DNA of 64,000 nucleotides from JASLEW01 sp035544875 (GTDB lineage: Bacteria > Acidobacteriota > Thermoanaerobaculia > Multivoradales > UBA5704), in assembly GCA_035544875.1 (NCBI GenBank), contig DASZZP010000062.1, forward strand, positions 62,001 to 126,000, in the 5' to 3' direction. The translations under genes were made by a program, and so were the position numbers. A model generated the notes under the pieces. It saw only the letters and a program-made list of their open reading frames with translations. It made no database searches and was not told where the DNA came from. This document shows, in pieces, positions 62,762 to 64,000 of the stretch. Each line of letters opens with the position of its first letter. Position 1 is the stretch's first letter.

Positions 62762-64000
62762 ATGCGGAGGCGAGACTTCCTGCAGCTGCTCGGCACCGGC
62801 GCCGCCGGCCTGCTGCTCCGTCCCAGGCGGCTGCTCTTCGCCCAGGGCGCCGCGGCAAGCCCGGGGGTGACGCGAGAGGCGGTCAAGATCGGCATGAGCG
62901 CCGCCTTCAAGGGCAACAATGCCGCCTTGGGCACCGAGTACTACCGCGGCAGCCTGGCGTTCTACCAGGAGGTCAATTCGCAGGGCGGGGTTTTCGGGCG
63001 CAAGATCGAGATCGCTGCGCTCGACGACGGCTACGAGCCGACCCCGGCGGTCAACAACACCATCGCGCTGGTCGACAAAGAGCAGGTCTTCTTCCTGTCC
63101 AACTACGTCGGCACGCCGACGCTCACCCGGGCCCTTCCCCTGATCAAGAGCTACTCCGATCGGGCGCTGATCCTGGTCGGGAATCTGACCGGCGCCCAGC
63201 CGCAGCGCGAGGAGCCCTACGTCGGCCAGGTTTTCAACGTCCGCGCCTCGTACCGGCAAGAGATGGCGGCGCTGGTCGAGCAGCTCTGGGGCGCGGGACT
63301 GCGCCGCTTCGGCGCCTTCTACCAGATCGACGCCTACGGCCGGAGCGGCACCGACGGCGTGGCGCGCGGCCTGGCGCGCTACGGCGCCCACATCACCGCC
63401 GAAGCCACCTACCGCCGCGGTGCAGCGTTCGACGCCGACATGAGCCTCGCGGTCGGCCACCTGCGCGAGGCCGACGTGCAAGCGGTGCTGTGCACCGGCG
63501 CCTACCAGGGCTGCGGCGCCTTCGTGCGCACGGCGCGCGATCTCGGCTGGAACGTGCCGATCAGCAACGTCTCTTTCGTCGGCAGCGACGCGATGAGCCG
63601 CCTGCTGCTCGAGCACGGGCGGCAGAGCGGCCGCGACTACACCCGGGCGCTGATCAACTCGCAGGTCGTGCCGAGCTACGACGATACCCGGCTGCCCGGG
63701 GTGGCGCTCTACCGCCAGCTGCTCGACAAGTGGAACCCGCGCGTTCCGGCGGCGCTGCGCGACCCCAAGTACACGCCCGCGCGCGCCAGCTATATCAGTC
63801 TCGAAGGATTCATCAACGCGCGGGTCATCGTCGAGGGGCTGCGGCGGGCGGGGGACAACCCGACGCGGCAGAGCCTCAAGTCGGCCCTCGAGTCGATCGA
63901 CAAGCTCGATCTCGGCATCGGTGCGCCGCTCAGCTTCGGACCCAACCGCCATCAGGGGCTGAACGAGGTCTACTTCACCCGTCTCGAGGGCGGCCGGTGG
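62762..64000 (+). CDS. Tat-exported Leu/Ile/Val-type ABC substrate-binding protein (3' end outside window)
   Basis: 413 codons are visible, open to the right edge. The N-terminus MRRRDFLQLLGTGAAGLLL is a twin-arginine signal. The mature part is a type 1 periplasmic binding fold (VKIGMSAAFKGNNAALGTEY, YRGSLAFYQEVNSQGGVFGR, KIEIAALDDGYEPTPAVNNT, RFGAFYQIDAYGRSGTDGVA, SYISLEGFINARVIVEGLRR), as in branched-chain amino acid and urea binders. The ATG is 7 bp after the CheW-like stop. With a receiver and CheW protein upstream it could be a periplasmic ligand sensor rather than a transporter subunit; no permease is in view. Tat export is unusual for this fold and suggests folding or a cofactor before export. 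Confidence 0.88.
   Translation, partial: MRRRDFLQLLGTGAAGLLLRPRRLLFAQGAAASPGVTREAVKIGMSAAFKGNNAALGTEYYRGSLAFYQEVNSQGGVFGRKIEIAALDDGYEPTPAVNNTIALVDKEQVFFLSNYVGTPTLTRALPLIKSYSDRALILVGNLTGAQPQREEPYVGQVFNVRASYRQEMAALVEQLWGAGLRRFGAFYQIDAYGRSGTDGVARGLARYGAHITAEATYRRGAAFDADMSLAVGHLREADVQAVLCTGAYQGCGAFVRTARDLGWNVPISNVSFVGSDAMSRLLLEHGRQSGRDYTRALINSQVVPSYDDTRLPGVALYRQLLDKWNPRVPAALRDPKYTPARASYISLEGFINARVIVEGLRRAGDNPTRQSLKSALESIDKLDLGIGAPLSFGPNRHQGLNEVYFTRLEGGRW

Overview
The window is a chromosomal stretch of a very GC-rich bacterium (about 70% G+C by eye) with a double membrane: it encodes apolipoprotein N-acyltransferase, TolC- and porin-like outer-membrane proteins, several lipoproteins and a Tat-exported binding protein. 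Gene density is high, many starts are GTG or TTG, and many neighbours overlap by 4 nt (GTGA/ATGA). A remnant of an acidobacterial-type duplicated orphan permease, a DUF6600 lipoprotein, membrane glycosyltransferases and the overall style suggest Acidobacteriota or a relative. That placement is inference; no rRNA or tRNA gene was found.

Layout. 1-4902 (minus): four-gene molybdenum hydroxylase operon (xanthine dehydrogenase-like large, 2Fe-2S and FAD subunits, then a DUF6986 aldolase-like protein), probably purine catabolism. 5074-10706 (plus): exported phosphodiesterase/phosphatase, class I HMG-CoA reductase and a UbiB/ABC1 kinase. 10868-15160: DUF6600 lipoprotein and a convergent peptidase-MA/TPR protein. 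15341-20053 (plus): a lipoprotein, then an efflux set of HlyD adaptor, FtsX/MacB-type permease and TolC-like protein, with no ATPase. 20054-22165: cytochrome P450 remnant, cytochrome c and patatin phospholipase. 22409-25587: divergent class I fructose-bisphosphate aldolase and a primary-type sigma factor.

25733-37384 (minus): nine tightly packed genes, nfeD - slipin - SPOR protein - lnt - prfB (with the classic +1 programmed frameshift) - glycosyltransferase - membrane glycosyltransferase - Nudix hydrolase - membrane protein, a cell-envelope and housekeeping operon. 37475-44367: DUF255 protein fused to a DsbD-like domain, a DUF6503-like exported protein, a PqqB-like metallo-hydrolase, a BtuF-like protein, a permease remnant and an NCS2 nucleobase transporter. 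44571-51593 (minus): DinB protein, then a four-gene locus encoding an outer-membrane porin-like protein, an exported cupredoxin, a CACHE-HAMP-cyclase-like-Ser/Thr kinase and a GAF-HD-GYP protein; this is the best candidate here for a poorly described signalling system. 51737-58378 (plus): flavin reductase, TPR protein with a 30-bp minisatellite, YfhO-like protein and an M28 peptidase-like lipoprotein. 58492-61622 (minus): M20 amidohydrolase, a rhomboid remnant (plus strand) and a lipase-maturation-factor-like protein. 61715-64000 (plus): response regulator, CheW-like protein and a Tat-exported Leu/Ile/Val-type binding protein.

A dispersed repeat of roughly 106-139 bp occurs three times (22178-22389 with an insertion, 25611-25716 inverted, 44396-44534). 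Each copy lies in the gap between two convergent genes and carries a strong GC hairpin. Gene remnants (P450 3' part, permease 3' part, rhomboid 5' part) mark past deletions. No CRISPR array, prophage, transposase or insertion sequence was seen, and no gap above 300 bases lacks an annotated feature.
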